Assembly: GCA_021824175.1 (NCBI GenBank)
Contig: JAKALP010000008.1
Location: 124,001 to 188,000, forward strand
Length of the DNA stretch: 64,000 nt
Reading direction: 5' to 3'
Source of the DNA: Deltaproteobacteria bacterium
GTDB lineage: Bacteria > Desulfobacterota > Desulfobacteria > Desulfobacterales > Desulfosarcinaceae
In this document: positions 50,689 to 60,654 of the stretch, one piece after another
Layout of the letters: each line of letters starts with the position of its first letter
Position numbering within the stretch: the first letter of the stretch is position 1
Notes under the pieces: generated by a model
What the model was told of the DNA's origin: nothing
Databases searched by the model: none
What the model saw: only the letters and a program-made list of their open reading frames with translations
Program-made: the position numbers and the translations under genes

Positions 50689-52761
50689 TTATTCCGCCGC
50701 GTCGGACAAATCTATCGGCAGCTTGATCGTAAAGGTGGTTCCGCGTCCGATTTTGCTTTGCACGTCAATACTGCCGTTATGCTTTTTGATGATATTGTAA
50801 GCGATGTTCATTCCCAGACCCGTGCCCTTGCCTACTTCCTTGGTAGTGAAAAAGGGATCGAAGATCTTGTTCAAATGCTCCGGGGCAATGCCGCAACCCG
50901 TATCGCTGATTTCAACCTGTGCATAGCCATCGTTGAAAAAAGTTTTTACGATGATATCACCCATTTTTTCGATAGCCTGGGCCGCGTTAACCAGAATATT
51001 GATAAAGACCTGATTCAACTGCTGGGGATTGGCCTTGATGATCGGAAGCTCGCCGAACTCCTTGACCACCGTGGCTTTGTATTTAAGTTCGTTGTGCACC
51101 ACGCTTAAGGTGGTTTCCAACTCCTTGTTGAGATCGGTATCCTGAACCTTGTCCTGGCCCGGATGGGCGAAATGTTTCAGGTCTTCGACAATTTTTTTAA
51201 TGCGCTCGGTGCCTGAACGGCAATCGCCAATGAGGGCCGCTAAATCCTGGCGAATGTACTCAACATCTATCTGCGCTTCAATGTCCTCAATCTCTGCCAC
51301 CATCGCCCGGATGTCCGGCGTTACAGCGCAACCGGAATCGGTGGATAGGCTCTGTTTGAGCATGCTATAGGAGCAAAAAAGACGATCCAGCTCTTTGCGA
51401 TAGTCCTCCAACGTGTTGAGATTGCTGCTGACAAAACCGGTGGGATTGTTGATTTCATGAGCCACGCCGGCCGCCAGTTGGCCGATGGAGGCCATTTTCT
51501 GGTTCTGCAGCAGCTCCCTCTCCATGTTCAGCTTCTCCGTGATATCGTCCATCATTTTGACGATAGCCGCGACCGCGCCGTCAGTATCATGGATGGGCGT
51601 TGTGACCATTCGAAAGGTGCGTATCCCTTGAGGTGTCTGTATAGTTTCAATGGCTTCCTGCACTTTGCCGCTGCTCAGAGTGCGCAGAGCCGGACAAATG
51701 TCGCATGGGCCTGGTTTGGCGGGGTGATGTAACGCTGCAAAGCAAACCGGTTGCAGCGCGAGATCGACCCCCGGAAACCACTCCCGCATCTTGCGGTTCA
51801 TTTCCAGAATCTGCATGCGCGGTCCGATCACGGCTACGCCGATGCCGATATTGTTTATAACTTGGCGCAGCTTTTCTTCCGACTGACGCAACGACTGCTC
51901 GGCATTCTTGCGGCCGGTGATATCGGTCATGACCCCTACCAGGCCGTCTATGTGGCCGGCCGAATTTCGGACCACCGATTTATTGATCAGCACATCCCGC
52001 ATGCTGCCGTCGGCGAATCTGACCGGCGCCTCATACACCTGCGTCTCCTGGCCTTGAAGCATTTCTTCATCGACTTTGGCATGAATCAAGGCTCGATCTA
52101 TGGGAGCAATTTCGTGGATGGTTTTGCCGATGATGTCGTTGCGCGAACGCCCTAAAAATTGCTCAAACGCCTTGTTGCACCCCTGATAACGGCCGGAACC
52201 ATCCTTAAAATAAATGGGGCTGGGAATGGCATCGCGCAGGCTTTGCATAAACAGAAGTTGATCCTGAACCTGGCGAGTGGCGGCGGCGGTTTTTGCTTTC
52301 TCATGTTCCAGATCAGATAAAGTTTGTTCAAGCGCGGCTGTTCGTTGACGGACCGTATCTTCAAGATGATTTTTTAAGGCATGCGCTTCAATTTCCAGAT
52401 CGCGGCGGGTCAATGCATTATGGACCGTGATTAATGCCTGCTGCATATCGAAAGGCTTGACGATATAACCGTGGATACCTGCCTTGATCAGGGTTTTAGC
52501 GGTTTGGGGGTCATCGATGACGGAAATAATGACGATGGCGGTTTGGGGGTATTGTGTTTTTACAAAGCGCGCCAGATCCAGGCCCGACTCGCCCGGCATG
52601 TGAATGTCGCTGATCAATAGATCAAAGGCGCGGTCCGCCAGCAGTTTACGGGCCTGGGCGGCATCAGCCGCCAGCTCGCACCTGAAGCCTTCAACGGCGA
52701 GCATTTTATTAAGAAGCGCCGCGATGGGAGTTTCATCATCCACGATTAGGATTTCGGTCAT
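50689..52761 (-). CDS. Receiver-PAS-PAS-histidine kinase
   Basis: A 690-residue cytoplasmic hybrid protein: receiver 1-120 (S-D-I-H-M-P; V-K-P-F), coiled coil, PAS about 175-290, second PAS about 300-415 with C-D-I-C-P near 355, histidine box G-V-A-H-E-I-N-N-P near 440, and ATPase domain about 575-685 ([21 protein letters not shown]). It resembles the kinase at 43098-44816 in the last 280 residues. ATG 52761 is preferred over ATG 52767, because the AAGGGG site fits its spacing. A perfect sigma-28 -10 box lies about 40 bases upstream. Confidence 0.88.
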   Translation of the reverse strand: MTEILIVDDETPIAALLNKMLAVEGFRCELAADAAQARKLLADRAFDLLISDIHMPGESGLDLARFVKTQYPQTAIVIISVIDDPQTAKTLIKAGIHGYIVKPFDMQQALITVHNALTRRDLEIEAHALKNHLEDTVRQRTAALEQTLSDLEHEKAKTAAATRQVQDQLLFMQSLRDAIPSPIYFKDGSGRYQGCNKAFEQFLGRSRNDIIGKTIHEIAPIDRALIHAKVDEEMLQGQETQVYEAPVRFADGSMRDVLINKSVVRNSAGHIDGLVGVMTDITGRKNAEQSLRQSEEKLRQVINNIGIGVAVIGPRMQILEMNRKMREWFPGVDLALQPVCFAALHHPAKPGPCDICPALRTLSSGKVQEAIETIQTPQGIRTFRMVTTPIHDTDGAVAAIVKMMDDITEKLNMERELLQNQKMASIGQLAAGVAHEINNPTGFVSSNLNTLEDYRKELDRLFCSYSMLKQSLSTDSGCAVTPDIRAMVAEIEDIEAQIDVEYIRQDLAALIGDCRSGTERIKKIVEDLKHFAHPGQDKVQDTDLNKELETTLSVVHNELKYKATVVKEFGELPIIKANPQQLNQVFINILVNAAQAIEKMGDIIVKTFFNDGYAQVEISDTGCGIAPEHLNKIFDPFFTTKEVGKGTGLGMNIAYNIIKKHNGSIDVQSKIGRGTTFTIKLPIDLSDAAE

Positions 52762-52802
52762 CGCCATCCCCTTGTCCGATCACGATATTCGGGCCGAACT
52801 GT

Positions 52803-52829
52803 TTATCGGCCAAGGTGTGTATTTCCTTA
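52803..52829 (-). promoter_or_regulatory. Sigma-28 promoter of the PAS-PAS kinase gene
   Basis: Minus strand: TAAGGAAA (52829-52822), ideal 11-base spacer, GCCGATAA (52810-52803, 8/8). It is divergent to the promoter at 52875-52901. Confidence 0.65.
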
Positions 52830-52874
52830 AGCAAAGATTTATGATCTTTGAATTCATCAAAATAAAAAAAAGAT

Positions 52875-52901
52875 TAAACTTATTCATCCAAGCGCCGATG
52901 A
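52875..52901 (+). promoter_or_regulatory. Sigma-28 promoter of the HTH-Cys-PAS regulator
   Basis: TAAACTTA (52875-52882, 6/8), ideal 11-base spacer, GCCGATGA (52894-52901, 7/8). It lies about 35 bases before the gene. Confidence 0.65.
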
Positions 52902-52942
52902 TGAGATAAAGTTTAGCCGTTATTTTATCGGAGGCGAAATTC

Positions 52943-53662
52943 ATGCAGGCATTAACAACCAATCAGGTAGCGGATCTATGCGGAGTAAACCGAACCACGG
53001 TAGGCTATTGGGTGCGCACCGGCAAAATTCAGGCCCGGCGTTCGGGCAAACTCTACTTTATCCATGAAAATGATTTGCGTTTGTTCCTTGAATCCTCTGG
53101 ACAAGCCATTCCGCCGGAGTTGGCCCGGCGAAGCCATCAAATCAGCGACTTTCCCACGGTTCAACCCTGTTGGGATTTTTTTAAAACAAATATTGCCGAC
53201 GGCCGGTGCGATGATTGCGCGGCTTCGAAGAATTCCGCGGAGCCTTGTTTTACTTACCGGGAAGGCGGGGTGGATTGCCGCGACGCCAAGTGCCTGGATT
53301 GCGAATACTACCGAAAATACTATTTGCCGCGGATTAAATTTGTTTATCAGATCAACTTGCCGGCCGCCGTCTACAGGGGCACGACGATCTGGGGCGCCAA
53401 CAGTCTTTTTGAAGCGCTGCGCGGCTTTGACCGGGGCGAAGTCATCGGCCTGGGTATCGAGCGCGTCGTGCATCAAGACTCCATGGAGATGGCCATCTCA
53501 AATGCCAAAAGAAGAACCATGGGCGACCGCAGTGTCCCTAAACACTACCAAATGGATATTCGGACGAGGGAGGGCGACAAGACCGCGGTCCATCTATTGG
53601 TGACGCCCTTGAATGAGCCATGGGGAACTTTTTTAGCGATATTTCATCCGATGGTCGGATAA
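52943..53662 (+). CDS. HTH (excisionase/MerR-type) regulator with Cys-rich linker and PAS-like domain
   Basis: A 239-residue protein with three parts. Residues 1-52 form a helix-turn-helix of the excisionase/MerR type (T-N-Q-V-A-D-L-C-G-V-N-R-T-T-V). Residues about 76-120 hold seven Cys (76, 89, 92, 102, 112, 117, 120), likely a metal or iron-sulfur site. Residues about 130-235 look like a PAS-like sensor. A DNA-binding, redox- or metal-responsive regulator is the natural reading, but the ligand is unknown. It starts a run with the GGDEF, cheX2 and zinc-ribbon genes. A sigma-28-type promoter precedes it, and GGAGG before ATG 52943 is a good ribosome site. Confidence 0.72.
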   Translation: MQALTTNQVADLCGVNRTTVGYWVRTGKIQARRSGKLYFIHENDLRLFLESSGQAIPPELARRSHQISDFPTVQPCWDFFKTNIADGRCDDCAASKNSAEPCFTYREGGVDCRDAKCLDCEYYRKYYLPRIKFVYQINLPAAVYRGTTIWGANSLFEALRGFDRGEVIGLGIERVVHQDSMEMAISNAKRRTMGDRSVPKHYQMDIRTREGDKTAVHLLVTPLNEPWGTFLAIFHPMVG

Positions 53663-53716
53663 CGGTGTCGCACGGCAAGATTATTTTGAGATAGCTTGTA
53701 GTCAGCGAGGAGATCT

Positions 53717-54748
53717 ATGAGCGACAACCAGCTTATCGAGCAAACACAGTGCTACCTGAGAATGGCGCTGCCCATGATGTCCAGGCACCGCGTGCCGATC
53801 ACGCCCCGCAATTACGATGTTTGGTATCAATATGTTTCCGGCTGTAACCATGAGCTCAGCGGAGCAATCGATGCCTTCAGGAACAAGGGCGAAGCATTCA
53901 CCGAGGAAGTCAACGAGAATCTCTATCGCAAGTACTGCGCCGAAATCAGTGAAGGAGCCGCGCAAAGGCTGCGTGAGGATCTGAAGAATATGCTGACCAA
54001 TGTCGTGGAAGAATTTGCCGCCATGACCGGCAAGGCTGAAAAATACAATTCCGTGCTAACCGGTTCCATCGCCAAATTATCGGACGATCTCTCCGCGGAG
54101 ACGATCAAGGTCGTGCTGGATGATATTTTGGACGAGACCAAAAAGATCAGCGGCCATGGTCTTGAAATGCAGCGCCGGCTTCAGCAAACCACGGCCGAGC
54201 TGGAGAATATACAAAAAGAGTTCGAACGCGCCAAAATGGAAGCATCCGTCGATTTTTTGACCGGTGCGGCCAACCGCAAGACTTTTAATGAAAACCTGGA
54301 GCGTCTGGCCGGCGAAGCGGTGCGAACCAGCGAGCCGTTGAGCTTGTTGCTGCTGGATATTGATCATTTTAAAAAATTCAATGATGAGCATGGGCACCTG
54401 GTCGGCGACGAGGTGCTCAAATTCGTGGCCAAAATCATTAAGGAGCACGTGCGCGGCCAAGATTTGATCGCGCGTTACGGCGGCGAGGAGTTTGTCGTTC
54501 TGCTGCCGTCCACGCCGCTGGGCGGAGCAAAGATCCTGGCGGAGAAGATTCGCCGCTTTTTCGACCATGCCACATTAAAAACCATGGATCAAAGCAAAAC
54601 GCTGGGCCGGATCACCCTCTGCATCGGTGTGGCCGGCTACCGGCCGGAGGAGAAGTTAAGCGATTTCGTGGGCCGGGCCGACAAAGCCCTTTATCTTGCC
54701 AAGAACAATGGACGCAACAAGGTGGTCGCGGAGGTTGATATCCAATGA
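53717..54748 (+). CDS. Diguanylate cyclase (GGDEF)
   Basis: A 343-residue cytoplasmic protein. The C-terminal GGDEF domain (about 170-340) has D-F-L-T-G-A-A-N-R, L-D-I-D-H-F-K and the active loop G-G-E-E-F (about 255-259). It therefore should make c-di-GMP. The N-terminal 160 residues are helical and resemble the regulatory part of chemotaxis-linked cyclases; no receiver is visible. The stop overlaps a short receiver-fragment frame by four bases. AGCGAGGAG precedes the ATG. Confidence 0.9.
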   Translation: MSDNQLIEQTQCYLRMALPMMSRHRVPITPRNYDVWYQYVSGCNHELSGAIDAFRNKGEAFTEEVNENLYRKYCAEISEGAAQRLREDLKNMLTNVVEEFAAMTGKAEKYNSVLTGSIAKLSDDLSAETIKVVLDDILDETKKISGHGLEMQRRLQQTTAELENIQKEFERAKMEASVDFLTGAANRKTFNENLERLAGEAVRTSEPLSLLLLDIDHFKKFNDEHGHLVGDEVLKFVAKIIKEHVRGQDLIARYGGEEFVVLLPSTPLGGAKILAEKIRRFFDHATLKTMDQSKTLGRITLCIGVAGYRPEEKLSDFVGRADKALYLAKNNGRNKVVAEVDIQ

Positions 54749-54915
54749 ATGTACTGATGACGGATAAGAGCGGAGCAGAGGTCGAGCGCGCCATCCAGAA
54801 GCACGGGGTTGCCCACTATTTGCCCAAGCCCTTTTCCGCCGAACGGCTGAGAAGTATATTGAATCAGTTATCGGAAAAGGCATCAAACAGACCGGCGCTG
54901 CCGGCGGGGAGGTGA
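54745..54915 (+). pseudogene. C-terminal half of a response-regulator receiver domain
   Basis: A 56-residue frame that begins M-N-V-L-M-T-D-K and continues A-H-Y-L-P-K-P-F-S-A-E-R-L. This matches the second half of a CheY-like receiver: strand 4, helix 4, the conserved Lys of strand 5 and helix 5. The N-terminal half with the phospho-acceptor Asp is missing. Its start overlaps the GGDEF stop by four bases and its stop lies inside the ribosome site of cheX2. It may be a relic of a deleted receiver or a short expressed peptide. Confidence 0.6.
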
Positions 54916-54918
54916 CCA

Positions 54919-55371
54919 ATGGATGTCGGCTATATCAATCCTTTTATATCCGCGGTGCGCAATCTCTTCGACACCATGATCCAACTGCCCGTGACGCTCG
55001 GCAAGCCGGAGCTGAAAAGAGGGCAGGCTACTTCCAACGATATCAGCGGAATCATCGGCATATCGGGCGATGTGAGCGGTAGTGTGGTGGTCGGTTTTCC
55101 CGGCGCCATCGCGAAGCGGCTGGCATCAGTCCTGCTTGGCGAAGAAGTCAATGAGATCGATGACTATTGCACCGATGTCATCGGGGAAATTGCCAATATG
55201 GTGGCCGGGGATGCCAAAAATGGTTTTCCCAAAAGCAATACGACGGTTTCGGTGCCCACCGTGGTCATTGGAAAGCATGAGGTGACTTTTCCCAGAGGCG
55301 TTCCGATCATCACGATTCCATGCGCCACTGGAAGCGGAACCTTTACCATTGATGTAGCGCTGAAGACCTGA
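54919..55371 (+). CDS. cheX: CheX-like CheY-P phosphatase (copy 2)
   Basis: CheX-family protein of 150 residues, close to copy 1 at 40776-41237 through the whole length. The phosphatase helix E-I-A-N-M-V-A-G-D-A-K-N is conserved, so activity on a receiver phosphate is likely. The GGGGAGG ribosome site is similar to that of copy 1. Encoded after a GGDEF protein and a receiver fragment, it probably serves this local signalling set or shares the CheY of the motor. Confidence 0.85.
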   Translation: MDVGYINPFISAVRNLFDTMIQLPVTLGKPELKRGQATSNDISGIIGISGDVSGSVVVGFPGAIAKRLASVLLGEEVNEIDDYCTDVIGEIANMVAGDAKNGFPKSNTTVSVPTVVIGKHEVTFPRGVPIITIPCATGSGTFTIDVALKT

Positions 55372-55386
55372 GCAAGGAAACAGACC

Positions 55387-55800
55387 ATGGAGCAAAATGA
55401 TACCCTGTTTGCCGGCCTGCAGGCTCTGGCGGATGCCACTTTTCCCAAGAAGTGCTCGGTGTGCGGGAAGTCCTATGAGAGCGCCGTGCAGTTCATGAAG
55501 GAGACCCAGGGGTTGAACCAGAAAAGCGGCCTGAAAAGCTCACGGGATGATAATGACAAATCCATTGTGGAGATGTTCCGCAACTGCGCCTGCGGCTCAA
55601 CTCTGATGAGCACCTTTGCCGACCGCCGCGACACCAGCACGGCTGGTTTGCGGCGCCGGGAGCTTTTCGGCCAGTTGTTGACAATGCTGACTAGTAAAGG
55701 GGTCAACCCCCAATTGGCCCGCGCCGAGCTGCTCAAATTCATCAACGGCCGGCACAGCCCCTTGCTGGAGAAGATGGGGCTGAAAGCCAAAACATCCTGA
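55387..55800 (+). CDS. Unrecognised zinc-ribbon-like protein
   Basis: I do not recognise this 137-residue protein. It has two Cys pairs, C-S-V-C-G-K (about 23-28) and C-A-C-G (about 68-71), which suggest a zinc ribbon, and a helical C-terminus. No signal peptide or membrane helix. It follows cheX2 by 15 bases on the same strand, so it belongs to that operon and probably to the same signalling set. Confidence 0.65.
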   Translation: MEQNDTLFAGLQALADATFPKKCSVCGKSYESAVQFMKETQGLNQKSGLKSSRDDNDKSIVEMFRNCACGSTLMSTFADRRDTSTAGLRRRELFGQLLTMLTSKGVNPQLARAELLKFINGRHSPLLEKMGLKAKTS

Positions 55801-56031
55801 GACCTTTGCGGCTTGGCGCCTTTGTGAGAAAATACTTTGCAAACTTCCCCACCCTACGGTAACAATATTCGCATGCGCGCAGGCAACCACCCTTGCCGAA
55901 CACACCTTCTTCGCTGATCTACAGCTGATCCGTTCCAGCAACCGCGGCCAATTCATTTCGTCGATGTTTTGACGCGCGCGCCGCGCCGTGATCCACGCCC
56001 GCGGCCAATCTTCCACCGAAGGAGCCGTCCG

Positions 56032-57795
56032 ATGGTTCGCATTTACTCTATCGCGGTCCATAGATCCCTCCATCCATGGCGGATGCTCTGCATCCTCTTG
56101 GCCGCTTGGAGCGTTTCCGCTGGAACGGCCTTGGCCGCCGAACGCATCGTGAAGGTTGGCATCTACGAAAACGCGCCCAAGATCTTCACCGCCGAAGACG
56201 GCCGGCCGGCTGGCATTTTCATCGACATACTGGAGCACATCGCCGCCAAAGAGGGCTGGCGCCTGGAATATCTTCCCGGTAACTGGCCCCAGGGCTTGGA
56301 GCGGTTGGAACAGGGGCGAATCGATCTGATGCCCGATGTGGCCCTGACCTCGGAACGCGAGACGCTCTACGATTTCCACAAAGTGCCGGTCCTCTCCTCC
56401 TGGTTTCAGGTCTATGCCCGCAAGGGCAGCGGCATTCAATCGATCCTGGACCTCCAGGGCAAACGTGTCACGGTATTGGAAAAGTCGGTGCAACAGGAGG
56501 CTTTCAGCCATCTGGCCGGCGGTTTCGGCCTGGAAGTCACCTTGATCGAGCTACCTGATTATCAGTCTCTTTTTGAAAAGGTGGCCCGGGGCGAGGCCGA
56601 CGCGGCGATCACCAACCGCTTTTACGGCGCCATGCATTTTAGAAAGTACGGCTTGGAAGACACGGCCGTGATCTTTCACCCCACCGATCTTTTTTTCGCG
56701 GTATCCAAGGGTGGCAACCAATCCTTGCTCGACGCCATCGACGCCCATTTACAGAGCCTGAAAAAAGACCCCCAATCGGTTTACTACCGGTCGCTGCAAC
56801 GCTGGACCGCCCAGGAGGTCCGGTTTCAGCTTCCGATCTGGCTCAAGGTGGCGGCCTTGACCCTGGCGGCACTGTTGATCCTCAGTCTGATGGGCTCCGT
56901 TTTGCTCAAGCATCAGGTCAACGCGCGCACGCGGCAATTGCGCCAAATCAACACCGAGATGGAGCAGCGCATCGCCCAGCGCACCGAGCAACTGTTTCAT
57001 GCCATGGAAAAGGCCCAGGCCGCCGATCGCATCAAGACCGCCTTTGTGGCCTCCATGTCCCATGAGCTGCGCACGCCGCTTAACTCCATCATCGGATTCA
57101 CCGGCATCCTGCTGCAAGGGCTGGCCGGAGCGCTCAACGACGAGCAGACCAAGCAGATGCGCATGGTTCAAAACAGCGGCCGGCACCTGCTCAGCCTGAT
57201 CAACGACGTGCTGGATATCGCCAAGATCGAGGCTGGGCAACTGGCCGTGGCCAGCGAGCCCTTTGATTTAAGCCAGACGGTGATCAAAGTGGTGGAATCG
57301 CTGAGCCCCCAGGCAGAGAAGAACGGCGCCCGGATCACGCTGCGCATGGAATGCAGATTGGATACCCTGGTGGGCGACCGCCGCCGCACCGAGCAGATTT
57401 TAACCAATCTGATCGGCAATGCGATTAAGTTTTCGCCCCAGGGCGGCGAGGTTACGGTGCAGGTCCAAGGCCCGGCCACGGGCCAAACGGCCGCGCCTGC
57501 CGAGGCTCAAACCTTAGACCCAGCGCCGGACATGGTTCGGGTGTCGGTGCAAGATCAAGGTATCGGTATCAAGGCCGAAGATATCAAAACCCTGTTCCAC
57601 CCCTTCCGGCAGATCGACACCGGCATTACCCGCAAGTTTGAAGGTACGGGCCTCGGCCTTTATATCAGCAAGCGCCTGGTACGGATGCTGGGCGGTGAAA
57701 TTGAGGTGCAAAGCGCCGGTATTGGCCAGGGCAGTTGTTTCAGCTTCACCCTGCCCCTGGCCGGCCCGCCGGCCCCAGTGGAGAAACCGGAATGA
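56032..57795 (+). CDS. Membrane sensor kinase with periplasmic SBP_bac_3-type domain
   Basis: A 587-residue kinase. Signal sequence 1-35, then a periplasmic solute-binding domain (SBP_bac_3 type, about 38-260; V-G-I-Y-E-N-A-P-K-I-F near 41-51), one membrane helix (about 270-292), coiled coil, histidine box S-M-S-H-E-L-R-T-P-L near 343-352, and ATPase domain about 440-580 ([12 protein letters not shown]). Such sensors bind a small molecule such as an amino acid. ATG 56032 follows GAAGGAG. The stop overlaps the next gene, its likely response-regulator partner, by four bases. Confidence 0.88.
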   Translation: MVRIYSIAVHRSLHPWRMLCILLAAWSVSAGTALAAERIVKVGIYENAPKIFTAEDGRPAGIFIDILEHIAAKEGWRLEYLPGNWPQGLERLEQGRIDLMPDVALTSERETLYDFHKVPVLSSWFQVYARKGSGIQSILDLQGKRVTVLEKSVQQEAFSHLAGGFGLEVTLIELPDYQSLFEKVARGEADAAITNRFYGAMHFRKYGLEDTAVIFHPTDLFFAVSKGGNQSLLDAIDAHLQSLKKDPQSVYYRSLQRWTAQEVRFQLPIWLKVAALTLAALLILSLMGSVLLKHQVNARTRQLRQINTEMEQRIAQRTEQLFHAMEKAQAADRIKTAFVASMSHELRTPLNSIIGFTGILLQGLAGALNDEQTKQMRMVQNSGRHLLSLINDVLDIAKIEAGQLAVASEPFDLSQTVIKVVESLSPQAEKNGARITLRMECRLDTLVGDRRRTEQILTNLIGNAIKFSPQGGEVTVQVQGPATGQTAAPAEAQTLDPAPDMVRVSVQDQGIGIKAEDIKTLFHPFRQIDTGITRKFEGTGLGLYISKRLVRMLGGEIEVQSAGIGQGSCFSFTLPLAGPPAPVEKPE

Positions 57796-58154
57796 AAAAA
57801 CGATTGCTGCTCATTGAAGACAATCCCCAAAACCGTTACCTGATCACCTTTTTGCTCGAAAAGCACGGTCACGAGGTCGTCCAGGCTGAAGAGGGGGCCG
57901 CTGGTATCCAACTGGCCGGCCGGATTCAACCGGATCTGATCATGCTCGACATCCAGTTGCCGGGCATGGATGGTTACGAGGTGGCCCGCCGGCTCAAGGC
58001 GGACTCCTCAACGGCCCGCATCCCCATCGTGGCCATTACTTCCTATGCCATGACCGGCGACCGCGAACGGGGTCTGGCGGCCGGCTGTGACGGGTACATC
58101 GAAAAACCCATCGACCCGGAGACGTTCGTGGAAGAGATCGAAAGGTATCTGTAA
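57792..58154 (+). CDS. Single-domain response regulator (DivK/CheY-like)
   Basis: A 120-residue receiver with all key residues: E-D-N (9-11), Asp in M-L-D-I-Q-L-P near 53, Thr near 81 and Lys in E-K-P-I near 103. No output domain. It overlaps the stop of the sensor kinase (ATGA), so it is the likely phosphate acceptor of that kinase or a carrier to the next gene. Confidence 0.88.
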   Translation: MKKRLLLIEDNPQNRYLITFLLEKHGHEVVQAEEGAAGIQLAGRIQPDLIMLDIQLPGMDGYEVARRLKADSSTARIPIVAITSYAMTGDRERGLAAGCDGYIEKPIDPETFVEEIERYL

Positions 58155-58200
58155 AAAATAAACTCCTTGGCGCCTTAGATAGAATAGCTCGGAGAAGATC

Positions 58201-60636
58201 ATGAAAATATTGGTGGTGGACGACAAAGAAGAGGGCCGCCTGTTCATGGAGGCGTTGCTCAAGGGCCACGGCTACGCGGTGACGGTCGCCGCCGACGGCG
58301 CCGAGGCCTTGAAGGCGTTGAAGTCAGGCGCTTACGACCTGGTGGTCAGCGACATTCTCATGCCGGTCATGGATGGGTTTCAACTGTGCCGCGCGGTCCG
58401 GGCCGACGCGGCATTACGCGATATCCGCTTTGCCTTTTACACGGCGACCTACACCGGCCCCCAGGACGAAGAGTTTGCCCTGAAGGTGGGCGCCGATGCC
58501 TTTATCCGCAAACCGTGCGAGCCGGATCAGTTCATGGCGACCGTCACCGCTTTGCTTGCCCAATCGTCGCATCCCGGCCCTGCCGACCACGCCCAACCCG
58601 CGCCCGAGCAAGAGATTTTGAAACTTTACAGCGAGCGGCTGGTGCGCAAGTTGGAGCAGAAGATGCTGGAAGCCGAACGGGAGGTGCTGGCGCGCAAACA
58701 GGCCGAAGAGTCGCTGCGTATCAGCAACCTGCGTTTGCAATTGGCCTTGCAGGCCTCCAGCATCGGGTTGTGGGATTGGAATATCAAAACCAACGAGGCG
58801 TGGTTTTCGCCCGAGTGGAAGCGGCAGATCGGTTACGCGGATCACGAAATAACCCACCGCTACGAGGAGTGGGAGAACCGGCTCCATCCCGAGGAGAAGC
58901 CCCAGATTCTTGCTCGGCTCAACGACTATCTCAACGGGAACAGTTCGGCCTATGATGTGGAATTCCGCTTCCGGCACCGGGATGGTTCCTATCGCTGGAT
59001 CATTGCCCGCGGCGAGAAGACTGCCACGGAAAACGGCCGGCCCAACCGCATGACCGGCTGCCATGTGGATGTTACCCCTTACAAGGAAGCCATCCATTCC
59101 CTGCACGAAGAGAAGCACAAGTTCCAGGTGCTGGTGGATCAATCTCCCTTGGCCATCGCATTGTTGGATGAGCGGGAGTTGTTCCGATACTTCAACCCCC
59201 GCTTCGTGGAGATGTTCGGCTACACGCTGCAAGATATCGAATCGCGCCGGGCGTGGCTCACCCAGGCCTTTCCCGATCCACGCTACCGGCAAGAGGTGGT
59301 CGATTTGTGGCGTCACGCCAAGGCCACCGGCGATGTCGGTATTTTCTCCGGCCGTACCCTCAACGTCCAATGCAAGGATGGAACCGTCAAGAAGGCCGAT
59401 GTCCGGATTACGTTTCTCTCCACGGGCGATCATGTGATCACCTTCGAAGATGTCACCGAGCAGACGCGCCTGGAAGAAAAATTGCGGCAATCCCAAAAAA
59501 TGGAGGCCCTGGCCACCCTGGCCGGCGGCATTGCCCACGACTTCAACAATATCCTTTCATCGGTAATCGGCTATACGGACTTAGCCCTGGCCCATCTTCC
59601 CAAAGAGAACACGGCGTGCGCCTATATCGCCGAGGTCCAGACCGCTGGCCGGCGGGCCAAGGATTTGGTGGCGCATATCTTGGCTTTCAGCCGCCAGACC
59701 CGGCCCGAGCGCATGCCCATTGCGCCGCACCTGGTGATCCGGGAGGTGGTCGGTTTGCTGCGCTCGACGCTGCCTTCCACCATCGAAATCCGCCTCAACG
59801 CGGCGCCGGCCGGAACCATTTTCGGTGATCCCACCGAAATCCACCAGGTGCTGATGAATCTGTGCACCAATGCTTATCATGCCATGCGGGACAAGGGCGG
59901 AGTGCTTGAAATCAGCACCAAAAAAGTAGTGCTGGATGAAACCGCGCGGGAAATCCATCCGGATTTAACACCCGGCGGATATGTGCGGCTTACCGTCAGC
60001 GACACGGGTTGCGGCATCCCCACGCAACTTATTCCCCGGATTTTTGACCCCTATTTCACCACCAAGGCTGAAGGGGAGGGCACCGGGCTGGGCCTGGCCG
60101 TGGTCCATGGCATCGTCAAAAGTCATCAGGGAGCGGTCACCATCTACAGCGAACTTGGCAAGGGTACTCTTTTTCACATCTACTTACCCTTGCTGGAACA
60201 AGCCTCCACCGCTGACCAGGCAACCATGGAAGCGCCGTTGCCCATAGGCTACGAGCGGATTCTTTTTGTCGATGATGAAGTGGCCCTGGCCAATCTGGGT
60301 AAGCAGATGTTGGAAACGTTGGGGTACAACGTGGTTGTGCACACCAGCGCGAGTGACGCCCTGACCCGGTTCAAGAGTGATCCGGCCGCCTTTGACCTGG
60401 TGCTCACCGACATGACCATGCCCGGCATGACCGGCGCGGAGCTGGCCGCGCAAATGCTTCGTCTGCGGCCCGATCTGCCCATACTTCTATGTACCGGCTA
60501 CAGCTACTCCATGACCGAAGTAAAAGCCAAGGCCATGGGTATTCGGGAATTTCTGCTAAAGCCTTTGATGCGGCGGGAGGTGGCGGTCATCATTCGCAAG
60601 GTGTTGGATGGGAAGGGTTTCAGAAGTGTTGCATGA
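58201..60636 (+). CDS. Receiver-PAS-PAS-histidine kinase-receiver hybrid
   Basis: An 811-residue cytoplasmic hybrid protein: receiver 1 (1-120; S-D-I-L-M-P; R-K-P-C), coiled coil, PAS about 170-295 (W-D-W-N-I-K, P-A-S-fold), PAS about 300-425, histidine box [10 protein letters not shown] near 440, ATPase domain about 540-665 ([12 protein letters not shown]), receiver 2 (about 683-800; T-D-M-T-M-P; L-K-P-L). The H-D-F-N-N form is of the NtrB-like class. GGAGAAG precedes the ATG. A family A palindrome follows the stop by 18 bases. Confidence 0.88.
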   Translation: MKILVVDDKEEGRLFMEALLKGHGYAVTVAADGAEALKALKSGAYDLVVSDILMPVMDGFQLCRAVRADAALRDIRFAFYTATYTGPQDEEFALKVGADAFIRKPCEPDQFMATVTALLAQSSHPGPADHAQPAPEQEILKLYSERLVRKLEQKMLEAEREVLARKQAEESLRISNLRLQLALQASSIGLWDWNIKTNEAWFSPEWKRQIGYADHEITHRYEEWENRLHPEEKPQILARLNDYLNGNSSAYDVEFRFRHRDGSYRWIIARGEKTATENGRPNRMTGCHVDVTPYKEAIHSLHEEKHKFQVLVDQSPLAIALLDERELFRYFNPRFVEMFGYTLQDIESRRAWLTQAFPDPRYRQEVVDLWRHAKATGDVGIFSGRTLNVQCKDGTVKKADVRITFLSTGDHVITFEDVTEQTRLEEKLRQSQKMEALATLAGGIAHDFNNILSSVIGYTDLALAHLPKENTACAYIAEVQTAGRRAKDLVAHILAFSRQTRPERMPIAPHLVIREVVGLLRSTLPSTIEIRLNAAPAGTIFGDPTEIHQVLMNLCTNAYHAMRDKGGVLEISTKKVVLDETAREIHPDLTPGGYVRLTVSDTGCGIPTQLIPRIFDPYFTTKAEGEGTGLGLAVVHGIVKSHQGAVTIYSELGKGTLFHIYLPLLEQASTADQATMEAPLPIGYERILFVDDEVALANLGKQMLETLGYNVVVHTSASDALTRFKSDPAAFDLVLTDMTMPGMTGAELAAQMLRLRPDLPILLCTGYSYSMTEVKAKAMGIREFLLKPLMRREVAVIIRKVLDGKGFRSVA

Positions 60637-60654
60637 TATGGGCTTTCACGCATG

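Noticed and set aside
55801-56031. Promoter for the sensor kinase at 56032
   Set aside because: Scanned for sigma-54, sigma-28 and sigma-70 boxes; nothing convincing was found.
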